IMG/VR virus record: IMGVR_UViG_3300042556_002638
Location: 1-21,434 of that record
Source: a virus
Length of the DNA: 21,434 bases
Direction: 5' to 3' (one strand)
Shown: positions 8,013-15,862 of the stretch, in pieces
Layout: each line of letters opens with the position of its first letter
How positions within the stretch are numbered: the first letter of the stretch is position 1
The notes under the pieces: generated by a model
What the model was told of the DNA's origin: nothing
The model's database searches: none
Seen by the model: only the letters and a program-made list of their open reading frames with translations
Made by a program: the position numbers and the translations under genes

Positions 8013-10124
8013 TTATGTCGCCAATTTTTGAAGAGCAGGGATGAGAACTTGCCTTGCAAAGTCCCGTTCGTTGATGCCGCCGCGAGATGCCCCTGGGTCA
8101 TTGGTTTTGTGTGGCGCAATAAAAGTCATGCCATCGATGCGCCCAAGGGTGCTGGCAAGGATTTTAGCGTAACCATCGGGGTCGCTTTGTACCGCCGCCA
8201 AAGCATCCGAGTCGGCGACAAAGAAGGGTTCGGTGTGGAATCTTCCGCGAGTGCCGCGCCCGTTTTCTTTTGCTGTTCGCACACCCCTGTTGGGGACATC
8301 GATGCCTTTCGAGCGGAACCACTCGGTGGTGCGATCCACATACGCTTTTGCAATTGCCCGTTCCTGCTCGGTCGCATCATTCGGGATGATGATTTCTACC
8401 CCACGGGCGGTTGGCGAAGCGGCATCATTGAAGTCGAGGGAGACTTGCCGTGCCATTGGAGTCGAGGAAGGGAGTGCGTCCCGAGTCTTGTCGGTGACTT
8501 TGAAAGAGTAATCCCCGCCGGTCAGATCGGACACATCGGGGTCAAACATGGAAACCTCGTTGCCGGTCGGAGTGGAGGCGTCCTGTCTTGGAGTCGGCAT
8601 CGGAGTGCGAGTTGGGAGAGGGTCGGTTGGTTTTGCCGGTGGCTCGGCGGGGAACATTGATCGCCATGCTCTCTGGAAAACTCCTGGTTCCGCCCCGAGT
8701 GCCGCCTTGGCTTGCGCCGGTAGGAGGAGTTGGTTGAGAAACTCGTCGGCGTCTCTTTGGTTGGTGATCCCTGCTTTGCGGAACTTTTCCAACGCATCCA
8801 TTTTGGCGGTCTCGATCACCATTTGCTGTTGGACATATTCGGGAGATTGTTCCTCCCCGCTTGCCTTCGCGGGAACCTGCCCGAAAAGACCCATGCTCGC
8901 TTGCAGGTTGAGTTTGTTGGCGACATATCGCTCGATGTCGGAGTTGGGCTTGAGAGACCCTCCGTTTTCCGCCATCTCGGCAACTCGTTTTTGCAGTCCG
9001 TCAAGGATCAGTTTAAGGTGCGGATCGGGGATGTTGGCGGTCGCCCATGTCACCATTTCCAGCATCTCCCTTGCCGGTGCGTCTGTGGCAGGGAAACCGG
9101 CAAGTTTGTTCATGCCTTCGCGGATGAGCATCTCGCTTTGAGTGCTTCCCGCCTTGTTGTTGATCATTCTCCTCTCAAGGGCGGTGCGCTCTTCATTACC
9201 AAGTGTTTTATAGACAGGGTTGGCGCGGAGGGACTCAAGGGTCATGGTGTTGGAGTCAACCAAATCCACCATTGCCGTGACCTTCTCTGTTGTCTGAAAA
9301 GTGTGTGCGTATTCCGCCGCCTTGAGGTAGCGAGGATAGCTTTCGAGGGAGATGTTTTTAATGTCGGAAAGCGGGGTTCCAGACATGATTGCCTTTTGCA
9401 ATTTTTCTCCCATGACAACAGGGTTTGCCTGTATTGCCGCCATGAGGTTCTTGGTGTCTCGCGCCCCCTCGATGGCAATTTTGTTTGATGCATACGCCTC
9501 TGGAGACAACCGGCGGGTGGTGAACAGGGACTCGTTCATGGTGGCGGCATCGTCGTATTGACCCCCATTGATCAAGGTCTGCATGGAGGCGAGTTTGCGT
9601 CCCTCGTCCTGGTCGAGATTGGCGATGTGTGCGGCAAGCGAGTATTCCGCCATGTCCTTTGCCACGGCGCGTTGAGCGTCTGCTTCTACGAACCGGCGAC
9701 CAAAGGGAGAGATGCCTTGGAAGAGGGCGGGATTAAGTTGCCCGTCCTTGGTCTGATAGGTGTTCTTGACGATGACGGGATACATGGAGGGGTTCGCCCC
9801 TGCCATTTGTTGCTTCATGCTCCCCTGTATATCGGTGAGGTTGTTGAGGAATTGTGCGGTCGCCTCGGCATTTGCCATGCGCGAGTATGCGCTAACCCCG
9901 TCCCCGATATTGTCCGCCGTGTTGATGATGTCAGTTCCGACATTTTGCATGGCAGTTCCCATTGCCGATGCGGCTCGGGCGTTGACCATGTTGCTCTCGT
10001 AGCCTTGGCGAATCTGCGAGATTGCCTGTCCTCCCACCTCGTCCCTCGGGAATTGCGGGTTGGCAAGGGCGGGTTTGCCGCCCATCGGAGCGTTGGGAAT
10101 TTCTGCGAGTGGGATTCGTGCCAT
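8013..10124 (-). CDS. Internal virion core protein with C-terminal peptidoglycan-hydrolase-like domain (gp15-like position)
   Basis: 703 aa from an ATG 6 nt after the stop of the preceding gene; a weak AGGG lies upstream. Residues about 25-450 are Ala/Gln-rich, largely helical and without cysteine-rich or membrane segments, as in podoviral internal core proteins. A Pro/Thr-rich linker follows (about 475-510). The last 130 residues (about 574-703) form a distinct domain with GVRTAKENGRG (614-624), FHTEPFF (629-635) and APHKTNDPGASRG (670-682). I recall this pattern from phage proteins annotated as N-acetylmuramoyl-L-alanine amidase or peptidoglycan hydrolase, with H630 and E632 as candidate active-site residues. 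The likely role is local cell-wall opening during DNA ejection (inference). The gene sits between the gp14-like protein and the giant polyvalent gene. Confidence 0.85.
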   Translation of the reverse strand: MARIPLAEIPNAPMGGKPALANPQFPRDEVGGQAISQIRQGYESNMVNARAASAMGTAMQNVGTDIINTADNIGDGVSAYSRMANAEATAQFLNNLTDIQGSMKQQMAGANPSMYPVIVKNTYQTKDGQLNPALFQGISPFGRRFVEADAQRAVAKDMAEYSLAAHIANLDQDEGRKLASMQTLINGGQYDDAATMNESLFTTRRLSPEAYASNKIAIEGARDTKNLMAAIQANPVVMGEKLQKAIMSGTPLSDIKNISLESYPRYLKAAEYAHTFQTTEKVTAMVDLVDSNTMTLESLRANPVYKTLGNEERTALERRMINNKAGSTQSEMLIREGMNKLAGFPATDAPAREMLEMVTWATANIPDPHLKLILDGLQKRVAEMAENGGSLKPNSDIERYVANKLNLQASMGLFGQVPAKASGEEQSPEYVQQQMVIETAKMDALEKFRKAGITNQRDADEFLNQLLLPAQAKAALGAEPGVFQRAWRSMFPAEPPAKPTDPLPTRTPMPTPRQDASTPTGNEVSMFDPDVSDLTGGDYSFKVTDKTRDALPSSTPMARQVSLDFNDAASPTARGVEIIIPNDATEQERAIAKAYVDRTTEWFRSKGIDVPNRGVRTAKENGRGTRGRFHTEPFFVADSDALAAVQSDPDGYAKILASTLGRIDGMTFIAPHKTNDPGASRGGINERDFARQVLIPALQKLAT

Positions 10125-10130
10125 AGGATT

Positions 10131-10904
10131 CTACCCTGTTGCTTTTGGTGGAGGTGTTGCCGTTGGTTGGTTTGCCGGTGCGGGGTTGGCAGTTGGTTGG
10201 CGGAGGTTGGCGTAAAGAGAGGCGGAACTTGCGATACCCGCCGAGAAGTTCGACATGGCATTCCCATATCCGCTTACGGATTGTGCCGCCGCCATTTGGT
10301 TTCCCGCCATTTGGGTGGCGTTTGCCGCGATGATGCCGGTCTTCTCTGTCCAGTTCGCCATTGCCTCGGCGTATTGATATTGTTTGGCGGTCTCTCGGGT
10401 AAGTTCTGCTTGGTAGTCCTGCATCTTTGCGTCCCAATCGAACGATCCTGCTTCCAAGTTGGTTTTGTAAGCGGCATCCATTCGGGCGAGTTGTTGCATA
10501 CCGGCGGTGTATGCCTCGACCACAAGGGGAGACCCCGTGTCACCTTGGACTCCAGATGATCCATATGCCGCCCGAATCGAGGATTTCTCAAGGTCTCCCT
10601 GCATGATCATGCGTTTGACTGCTTCAAAACCTTGATTCTCGGTGGATCGTGCCTGGTCTCGGAGAACCACCGCATTGTTCCCGTAAACCTGTGCCTGTGC
10701 CATTGCGGTCTTGTAATTGAGTTGCGCTTGAAATCTTTGCACGGCGGCGGTTGCCCGTGCCTGTGCCATTTGTTGCCGCGCATTCAATGCCGCCGCGCCT
10801 CTTTGTGCCGCCGCCGATTGTTGACTTCCATAGATCGACATCCCTGTGCCAGCACCGGCAACCGCAAGTGATGCAACTCCAAGTCCAATTGCTATGCCTG
10901 ACAT
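10131..10904 (-). CDS. Internal virion protein (gp14-like)
   Basis: 257 aa. It starts with an ATG that overlaps the end of the cupin-like gene by 13 nt; AAAGGA lies about 10 nt upstream. The first 25 residues are Gly/Ala-rich and hydrophobic (MSGIAIGLGVASLAVAGAG). A long Ala/Gln-rich helical body follows, and the C-terminus is Pro/Thr/Ala-rich (about 235-257). A short hydrophobic N-terminus plus a Q/A-rich helix is typical of the T7 gp14 position, an inner-core or ejected protein that associates with the outer membrane. The assignment rests on composition and gene order, not on conserved catalytic residues. Confidence 0.75.
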   Translation of the reverse strand: MSGIAIGLGVASLAVAGAGTGMSIYGSQQSAAAQRGAAALNARQQMAQARATAAVQRFQAQLNYKTAMAQAQVYGNNAVVLRDQARSTENQGFEAVKRMIMQGDLEKSSIRAAYGSSGVQGDTGSPLVVEAYTAGMQQLARMDAAYKTNLEAGSFDWDAKMQDYQAELTRETAKQYQYAEAMANWTEKTGIIAANATQMAGNQMAAAQSVSGYGNAMSNFSAGIASSASLYANLRQPTANPAPANQPTATPPPKATG

Positions 10905-11356
10905 ATCAATCGATTCCTTTCCGTTAACCCCATCGGCTCAAAACCGGCGGGGAGTGTTCTGTTTTCAAGATAGGTATTGGTCATAAGCCACTCGTCGGGG
11001 TCGGTAATGTTGGTGCGGTGGAAGGTTGTCCAGACGAGGTCTTCGATAACCATGAAGACTCGGCGCGTTCCGATTTCGGTGATGCCGGTGTAGGGCGCGG
11101 AATATCGAGTGACCTCTCCGTATTCGTCGCAAATATCCGCAACCCCCTTGGACAGCACAAAGGGATGCTTGGTCTTGTGCGTGACCGAGGTGAACATGGT
11201 TCCCGCCGGTGCATGGATTTCGCGGATGTAGATACCATCTGCAAACCTGTGGAAGGTTGGGATGTCGGCGGGGAAATCCTCGGCAAGCGAGATCATCTCG
11301 TTTTCAAGGACATCGATTTGACGCCCGAATCGTTCGCGTTGTTCGGGTGTTCGCAT
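10892..11356 (-). CDS. Cupin-like small virion-associated protein
   Basis: 154 aa. The frame is open for another 43 codons upstream, but I chose the ATG at 11356: it overlaps the nozzle-gene stop as TGATG and has a good GGAGGG 9 nt upstream. The N-terminal 40 residues are helical and charged. The centre reads as a beta-barrel: HAPAGTMFTSVTHKTKHPFVL followed by SKG and a strand-rich stretch ending DLVWTTFH, which resembles the histidine pattern of cupins (HxxxH then a later His). I recall similar small proteins after the nozzle gene in podoviruses of Gram-negative bacteria. No enzymatic role can be shown; a structural or sugar-binding use of the barrel is possible. Confidence 0.72.
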   Translation of the reverse strand: MRTPEQRERFGRQIDVLENEMISLAEDFPADIPTFHRFADGIYIREIHAPAGTMFTSVTHKTKHPFVLSKGVADICDEYGEVTRYSAPYTGITEIGTRRVFMVIEDLVWTTFHRTNITDPDEWLMTNTYLENRTLPAGFEPMGLTERNRLICQA

Positions 11357-14064
11357 CAGTTTTGTCCCTCCGTGATTTCCCAAACAGGAACGATTGCCGC
11401 GATTGTCAAAGGCATTGGCAGGGTCTGGCGGATGAAGATGTCCACCCCGTCCTGCCAGTTGCTGGAAAGATACATTCGGTTCCATCCGTTGCGAACCGGC
11501 GGGGAATCGTCCATGAAGTCGGTTGTTGTTCTTGCGACCATTGGTGACCAGTTGACTTGGTCGCTTGAATATTCACCGGCGAAAGATTGGTAGAGTTTGA
11601 TGTTGATGCGCGGGATTCGCATCTTGCGCGACTGCGATGTCCCATCCGCCATCTGTTGGTCAACCCGCTCGGGACATAAAAGTGATGTGTAAGGTAATCC
11701 AACCACCGAGGCACATACCGGCGTCTGGAGGGTCAACGCCCCGTTGGTGACCGCCATTGGCTTGCCGGTGGCGGGATCGATAACCGGCGTCACAATGCCG
11801 TAGGTGATCTCGTTGTCGGTTGCGTTGTAGACTCCCGCCCAAACCGAAACTTCTTTGCCTTCCAAATGTGAAAGGCCGGTGATCATTGCGTTGCTTACTG
11901 GAATTAGGGATGGCGGATTCACAATTGTAAAAACGCCACCTGTTAAATCCGAAATCGTAAAGAAGTCTCCGTTGATTTTGTTAATTTTAGAAACTCCAGA
12001 AGTGATCCATGAATCAGTTATGGGTAAATAGTTTCCATTTAGTTGAGTGATATAAAATTCTGTACTTGAAATCTTTATTCCAACTTTATAAGTGCCGGTT
12101 AAGCCAGAATTCAAAGGAAGGTTGGAAAAGGTAATGACATCTCCACTTTTAATCGACAATGAGTAGGTCGGAAGTGTTTGCACACCCGAGTCCACAAAGA
12201 ACCATGCGGATTTGTCGCCGGTGTCGAGTGCGTCACGCATCCCTGTTTTGAAGCGTTCGATGCTTCGCACGATTTGGTTATTGATTGTCCTTTTAACCGA
12301 TACCCAAACCTCATCCTCTCCTGTTGTTCCGTTGATGGAGGTGACGCTTTCAAATTCGCCATCGGTGGAGTGCCTTGCAAATCCAACCACTTGTTGTTCG
12401 CGTTCATAGGTCATGGAAACCAGTTGACCATCCCCCCTCACAAACCAATAAACGGCATCTGGAACCCGTTGGTAAGCGACTTCGCGAATCAAGGTTCTGG
12501 TGGTGTGTTCAGCAAGGGCGGTGATGTCGTTGGAAATCCACGATTCGCTCGACCATGTGTAGATCAGTTCGCGGATTTTCCGCGCCATGCGTTGGATGTA
12601 GAGGATCGTGTCGTTGACAACAAGTGCAGGAAGGTTGCTTGAGCCGTATTGCGATTGTGCCTGGGCGCGAACATTGGTTGAGGTCAAAGGGCGCGATGAA
12701 TCTGACGCCGAAAGAGACCATTCATCTAACGAGGTTCCGATAAGCAAAGCGGCTTTGGAAACCAACCAATTGACTCGACCGCCGGTCGTTGATGCCAAGG
12801 TGAATGCCCATGAGTCTGCATCGAATGAACCTTTACGAAAATTTTGGAAATCGTTGCTGTAGCTTCCCCAAAGCGTGTTCGGAGAATTTTTTGTTCCAGC
12901 AAAAATCAGTCGCGATTCATGTAATCCAATGGCATTCGGGTAACCTTGCTCGGTTGAGAATGCGCCTTCATGCCATAAAGAGGTGGCAGAAGTTGCCCCA
13001 AGTGTTTTGACAACAATCGCTTTGGCTTGCTGGTAAAAAAGGGGTTCACCTTCAAAACCTGCTGTTGTTCCCAAAACGGATACAATTTTTACAAACCCGC
13101 GCAGAAGAGGTTCGATTGCAGACATCTGTATTCGCGGAGGTGATGCAGATGTAGTTGCAACATAGTTGTTCACAACAAAACGGAACAATGTTTCTTGAGA
13201 TTCCTCTCCCGTAGAAACAACATTGTAATCGTTGCGCGAAACATATGTGCGACGGACTTCCCAAGTCGCCCCATTGTCTGAACTTGCTTGCAACGAAATA
13301 TTTGCACTCCATGTTCCAAATGATTGGATTTGCCACTTCCCAAGAACGCTAAAATTTGCAGACATGGGGGTGGAAATTGGATGATTAAGAACCCCCGATT
13401 CTGTTGCATGGTCGATTTGCCAAAACGATCCAATGTGAGATTCTTTGAAAATTGGATACGAGGCGGTCAAAGTAATTTGACCGGCATTACTTGTTCTTGC
13501 TGATGGAGTGATTGTTACTGGTGTGACATTTTGATCAAGCATGGGCGGCCACGCCCAAACCACTTCGCCAAACATCCAATTGGTGTCTGAATACCTTGCC
13601 AACCTGTACGGGTGATGATTAGGGTGTACAAAATATACGACATTATTGATTTGAGTATATTTAATCTCTTGAAGTTCGGATTCCAAATAAGGGTGCTGGA
13701 TGGCAGGTTGAGGGAACATTTCAGACCCTTGCCAATCATACACTAACGGCTTGAGGGGTTCATTGTTTGCGGGATCAAGAATGAGATTCCCGTCTTTCCA
13801 AAACCGAATATATCCAACCCCCAATTCAAGAATGTATCGGTCGTTTGCCGTGAGGTTGACGCCAATTAACCGGCAACGAGAGGAAGAGAGTTTTGCCGCC
13901 CCTCGGTATTCCAGACCGGCTCGGCGGTTGGCAGGGCCGTATGGGGTGAGAAGAAAATTCTCAAGAAGTTTGCACCCGTTGCGATACTTTTCGAGGTTGG
14001 TGCGTGTTTCGAGATATGGGCTTAACTCACCGGCATTGAAGGAGGAGATGAGTTGGTTGATCAT
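11356..14064 (-). CDS. Tail tubular protein B / nozzle (T7 gp12-like)
   Basis: 902 aa, with an ATGA overlap with the tail tube A gene and GGAG 4 nt before the ATG. The N-terminus INQLISSFNAGELSPYLETR, followed by LEKYRNGCKLLENF and GPANRRAGLEY, is the hallmark opening of podoviral stabilization/nozzle proteins. The rest is strand-rich beta-propeller-like sequence (for example SRLIFAGTKNSPNTLWGSYSN), ending in a domain around residues 780-890. The product would form the distal tail tube below gp11-like rings and hold or gate the DNA. Two parts have lower GC than the neighbours: about 13000-13800, and more strongly 11880-12190. The second encodes two short beta repeats (GLTGTYKVGIKISSTEFYI and a related one) and looks inserted. 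Confidence 0.93.
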   Translation of the reverse strand: MINQLISSFNAGELSPYLETRTNLEKYRNGCKLLENFLLTPYGPANRRAGLEYRGAAKLSSSRCRLIGVNLTANDRYILELGVGYIRFWKDGNLILDPANNEPLKPLVYDWQGSEMFPQPAIQHPYLESELQEIKYTQINNVVYFVHPNHHPYRLARYSDTNWMFGEVVWAWPPMLDQNVTPVTITPSARTSNAGQITLTASYPIFKESHIGSFWQIDHATESGVLNHPISTPMSANFSVLGKWQIQSFGTWSANISLQASSDNGATWEVRRTYVSRNDYNVVSTGEESQETLFRFVVNNYVATTSASPPRIQMSAIEPLLRGFVKIVSVLGTTAGFEGEPLFYQQAKAIVVKTLGATSATSLWHEGAFSTEQGYPNAIGLHESRLIFAGTKNSPNTLWGSYSNDFQNFRKGSFDADSWAFTLASTTGGRVNWLVSKAALLIGTSLDEWSLSASDSSRPLTSTNVRAQAQSQYGSSNLPALVVNDTILYIQRMARKIRELIYTWSSESWISNDITALAEHTTRTLIREVAYQRVPDAVYWFVRGDGQLVSMTYEREQQVVGFARHSTDGEFESVTSINGTTGEDEVWVSVKRTINNQIVRSIERFKTGMRDALDTGDKSAWFFVDSGVQTLPTYSLSIKSGDVITFSNLPLNSGLTGTYKVGIKISSTEFYITQLNGNYLPITDSWITSGVSKINKINGDFFTISDLTGGVFTIVNPPSLIPVSNAMITGLSHLEGKEVSVWAGVYNATDNEITYGIVTPVIDPATGKPMAVTNGALTLQTPVCASVVGLPYTSLLCPERVDQQMADGTSQSRKMRIPRINIKLYQSFAGEYSSDQVNWSPMVARTTTDFMDDSPPVRNGWNRMYLSSNWQDGVDIFIRQTLPMPLTIAAIVPVWEITEGQN
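11880..12190 (-). other. AT-rich insertion-like segment in the nozzle gene
   Basis: Hand-counted GC for bases 11941-12000, 12001-12060 and 12061-12120 is 32%, 30% and 35%, against 52% at 11641-11700 and 65% at 10021-10080. It stays in frame (residues about 626-730) and encodes Ser/Thr/Ile/Asn-rich beta-strand repeats. This is consistent with acquisition of a host-contact or decorating domain from a low-GC source. Confidence 0.6.
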
Positions 14065-14651
14065 GCGACTCCAGAGTAACGGGATTGAACGAGGTCAGAA
14101 TCGACCCAAAGCATTTTTCTGCGGGGAATGCCTTCACCGGCGTCAATGCGCCGTGCCTCGGCGAGTGATTTTTCAAATTGTCCATTCATCATTTTTTCAA
14201 TGTCGAGGGAACCGGCAAGAGGTCGCGCCAGTTTGGCGGCGAGGCGAAGAACAAGGGCGTCTACAAAGAGAGGATCGAAGAGGTTTTCATCTACAATTTT
14301 TTGGATGTAGGAAATGACCGCCGTGGATTCATCGGAGTAAAGTTGGTTGCCCACAATCTGGAATTGTGTGACCGGCATGGTGGGAGCAAAAGAGTTGAAG
14401 GTCAGCATCCGCCCGAAATCCACGGGAAGACCGAATGCGTATTTCCAATCGTAAAGTGGCTCGGGACTGATGGGGGAGAGTTTGGAATGGGATGTTGCCC
14501 AATTCCAGTTGTGCAGTCGAAGGAGTTCCTGGGTGGTCGGTTCGTAGAATAGCTTGGAGAACCGAGCTTCGGGGGTTGGATCATCAAGTGACAGGATTGC
14601 GATGTCGCCAATCTTGGCGAGGGCGAGGTTGCAGATTGTCGTTGAGTCCAT
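14061..14651 (-). CDS. Tail tubular protein A / adaptor (T7 gp11-like)
   Basis: 196 aa. The N-terminus MDSTTICNLALAKIGDIAILSLDDPTPEARF, followed by FYEPTTQELLRLHNWNWATS, is the classic signature of the gp11-type gatekeeper/adaptor. Family members are about 190-200 aa, which this matches. The product would form a ring between portal and nozzle. The ATG lies 6 nt after the U-tract of the capsid terminator and has no Shine-Dalgarno, so expression must come from read-through transcripts. The gene overlaps the nozzle start by ATGA, which implies translational coupling. Confidence 0.93.
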   Translation of the reverse strand: MDSTTICNLALAKIGDIAILSLDDPTPEARFSKLFYEPTTQELLRLHNWNWATSHSKLSPISPEPLYDWKYAFGLPVDFGRMLTFNSFAPTMPVTQFQIVGNQLYSDESTAVISYIQKIVDENLFDPLFVDALVLRLAAKLARPLAGSLDIEKMMNGQFEKSLAEARRIDAGEGIPRRKMLWVDSDLVQSRYSGVA

Positions 14652-14656
14652 GTTTT

Positions 14657-14691
14657 AAAAAAAGGGGGTGATCCCTTGCGAGACCACCCCC
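14657..14691 (-). terminator. Rho-independent terminator after the capsid gene
   Basis: On the minus strand, GGGGGTG (14691-14685) pairs with CACCCCC (14670-14664) across a 14-nt loop and is followed by seven T (14663-14657). It starts 13 nt after the capsid stop. It probably attenuates rather than blocks transcription, because the whole tail module lies downstream with no other promoter visible. T7 places a terminator after its capsid gene in the same way. Confidence 0.85.
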
Positions 14692-14704
14692 ACTTGCGAG
14701 GTGT

Positions 14705-15634
14705 TTACTTGGTAGTGTCTGCGAGGATTTCGACCACACCCTTCTCAAGGAGACGGGTTGCGCCCATGACCGCCGTTGAGCGGACTTGAAGCGAGTGGCG
14801 ATTCTGTGGCAGGATGTCCATGTAGGTTTTGCGACCGCCATCGACCATGACCGCCGATTGCTTCTGGTATGCGATGCATGAACGGATGTTTGATGCAACG
14901 GGCAGGAGTTCGGTGCGAACCACTTTGAACCCGAGGAAGGAATCCACTTCACCATCCACAAGGGCGCGAACGCTGTTGTAGAGTTGGTTGGTCACTTCCT
15001 GTGTTCCGAGCAAGTCGGCGATTTCCTTGGAGGAGACCACAAGGATGCGGTCTTCAGCAGGGCATTCGTTGGAATCCAGAATGCGTTTTGCCTCGCGGAG
15101 CTTGGCAATAGACAATCCGGTGTTGGTTGGTGTTCCGCCGCCGCCGACATAGTTGACCGCCACCTTTTGGGTGTTGGGCAAAGCAATCGTGGTGGTGGTG
15201 TTGTTGAGACCGAAACCTGCCGAGGTGTTCGCGACATTGGTAATGGTCGAATTGCCGAGGAGTGCTGTGATCAGCACCGAGTCAGCAGTACGCCCGTATG
15301 CCGCCGCCTGGGCTTGCATGGTCTCGGAGGTCGGGAGAACAACACTTCCGAGGAAGGTGTTGTCGAACTCGTCAAACCAATTGCTGGTGTCGTAGGGAGT
15401 CGGATACGCCCAACGAGCTGGCATGGCGATGTCGGAGTTGGTAGTCGCGCCGTTGCGGGTCGTGACCGCCGCCATCGAGGTTGCGTCGAGTTGATTGAAT
15501 CGCACCGCCGCGCCGTTCGCTTGAACGAGTTTGGTGCGTTCCTTGAGACGGGAATCCATCTGTTGCAGAAGCATCTGCCAGTTGGTTTCGTATTGGATCA
15601 CATAGTGATCGGGAATTTGAGTTAGATTAGGCAT
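14705..15634 (-). CDS. Major capsid protein
   Basis: 309 aa from the ATG at 15634. The opening MPNLTQIPDHYVIQYETNW and later signatures (FDEFDNTFLGSVVLPTSE, SIAKLREAKRILDSNE, VDSFLGFKVVRTELLP, DGGRKTYMDILPQ) match what I recall of the capsid family in BPP-1-like podoviruses, an HK97-type fold. The length fits. The frame is open 28 codons further up to a TTG at 15718 directly behind AGGAGGGG (spacing only 2-3 nt). That would add a Ser/Thr-rich tail, and I judge it less likely because the family begins near the ATG. The ATG has no Shine-Dalgarno of its own. The gene lies between the scaffold terminator and its own terminator, consistent with separately set high expression. Confidence 0.93.
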   Translation of the reverse strand: MPNLTQIPDHYVIQYETNWQMLLQQMDSRLKERTKLVQANGAAVRFNQLDATSMAAVTTRNGATTNSDIAMPARWAYPTPYDTSNWFDEFDNTFLGSVVLPTSETMQAQAAAYGRTADSVLITALLGNSTITNVANTSAGFGLNNTTTTIALPNTQKVAVNYVGGGGTPTNTGLSIAKLREAKRILDSNECPAEDRILVVSSKEIADLLGTQEVTNQLYNSVRALVDGEVDSFLGFKVVRTELLPVASNIRSCIAYQKQSAVMVDGGRKTYMDILPQNRHSLQVRSTAVMGATRLLEKGVVEILADTTK

Positions 15635-15729
15635 TGTAGGAGTTGAGTTGAATTGAGTTGAACTGCTTGTTCCGCTCGCCCGAGTTGTCCCGATTGGGAT
15701 TCGTTTTTCGCGGGTCAACCCCTCCTACA
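15635..15729 (-). promoter_or_regulatory. Structured capsid leader: long-range pairing around the start
   Basis: On the minus strand TGTAGGAG (15729-15722), part of the only strong Shine-Dalgarno nearby, is the exact complement of CTCCTACA (15642-15635) just before the capsid ATG. The next bases GGGTTGA can pair with TCAACTC after a 2-nt bulge. Just upstream of CTCCTACA, TTCAACTCAA occurs twice in tandem (15662-15643). The fold would hide the AGGAGG and place its base next to the ATG. Function is inferred. Confidence 0.5.
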
Positions 15730-15733
15730 TGGG

Positions 15734-15756
15734 CCGAAAGATTGGTTATCCTTCGG
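15734..15756 (-). promoter_or_regulatory. Stable hairpin in the capsid leader
   Basis: CCGAAGGAT and ATCTTTCGG on the minus strand form a 9-bp stem with one G-U pair and a 5-nt AACCA loop. No T-run follows, so it is not a terminator. It may stabilise the 5' end of the capsid message or be a processing site. Confidence 0.55.
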
Positions 15757-15764
15757 AGGTGTTA

Positions 15765-15781
15765 AGGTGTGCGTACACCCG
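15765..15781 (-). promoter_or_regulatory. 17-bp repeat copy 3 (candidate phage promoter/operator, capsid)
   Basis: CGGGTGTACGCACACCT on the minus strand, identical to copies at 18953-18969 and 19315-19331. TGA precedes it by 2 nt in all three. The copy lies about 20 nt downstream of the scaffold terminator and about 130 nt upstream of the capsid ATG, which is where a capsid promoter would be expected. The TTGAAA before it resembles a sigma70 -35 box, but no good -10 follows. Confidence 0.6.
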
Positions 15782-15800
15782 TTTCAAAAGAGAGTCAAAT

Positions 15801-15836
15801 AAAAAAAAGACCCCACCCTCATAGGAAGGTGGGGTC
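15801..15836 (-). terminator. Strong rho-independent terminator between scaffold and capsid
   Basis: GACCCCACC (15836-15828) pairs perfectly with GGTGGGGTC (15817-15809) across a 10-nt loop, followed by eight T (15808-15801), all on the minus strand. It begins 26 nt after the scaffold stop. The opposite strand has no T-run, so it acts only on minus-strand transcription. It separates capsid transcription from the upstream head genes. Confidence 0.92.
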
Positions 15837-15862
15837 AGTTGCTGATGCCAGAACCAAGCCGA

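Noticed and set aside
9558-10559. Long plus-strand open frame (333 aa) opposite the core and internal virion protein genes
   Set aside because: It lies antisense to two well-supported genes, has a Cys/His/Arg-rich composition typical of shadow translation and no ribosome-binding site.
15778-15791. sigma70 promoter before the capsid using TTGAAA as -35
   Set aside because: The spacing would fit, but the -10 position reads TAACAC (3 of 6), and the other two repeat copies lack any -10, so a phage-specific signal is more likely.
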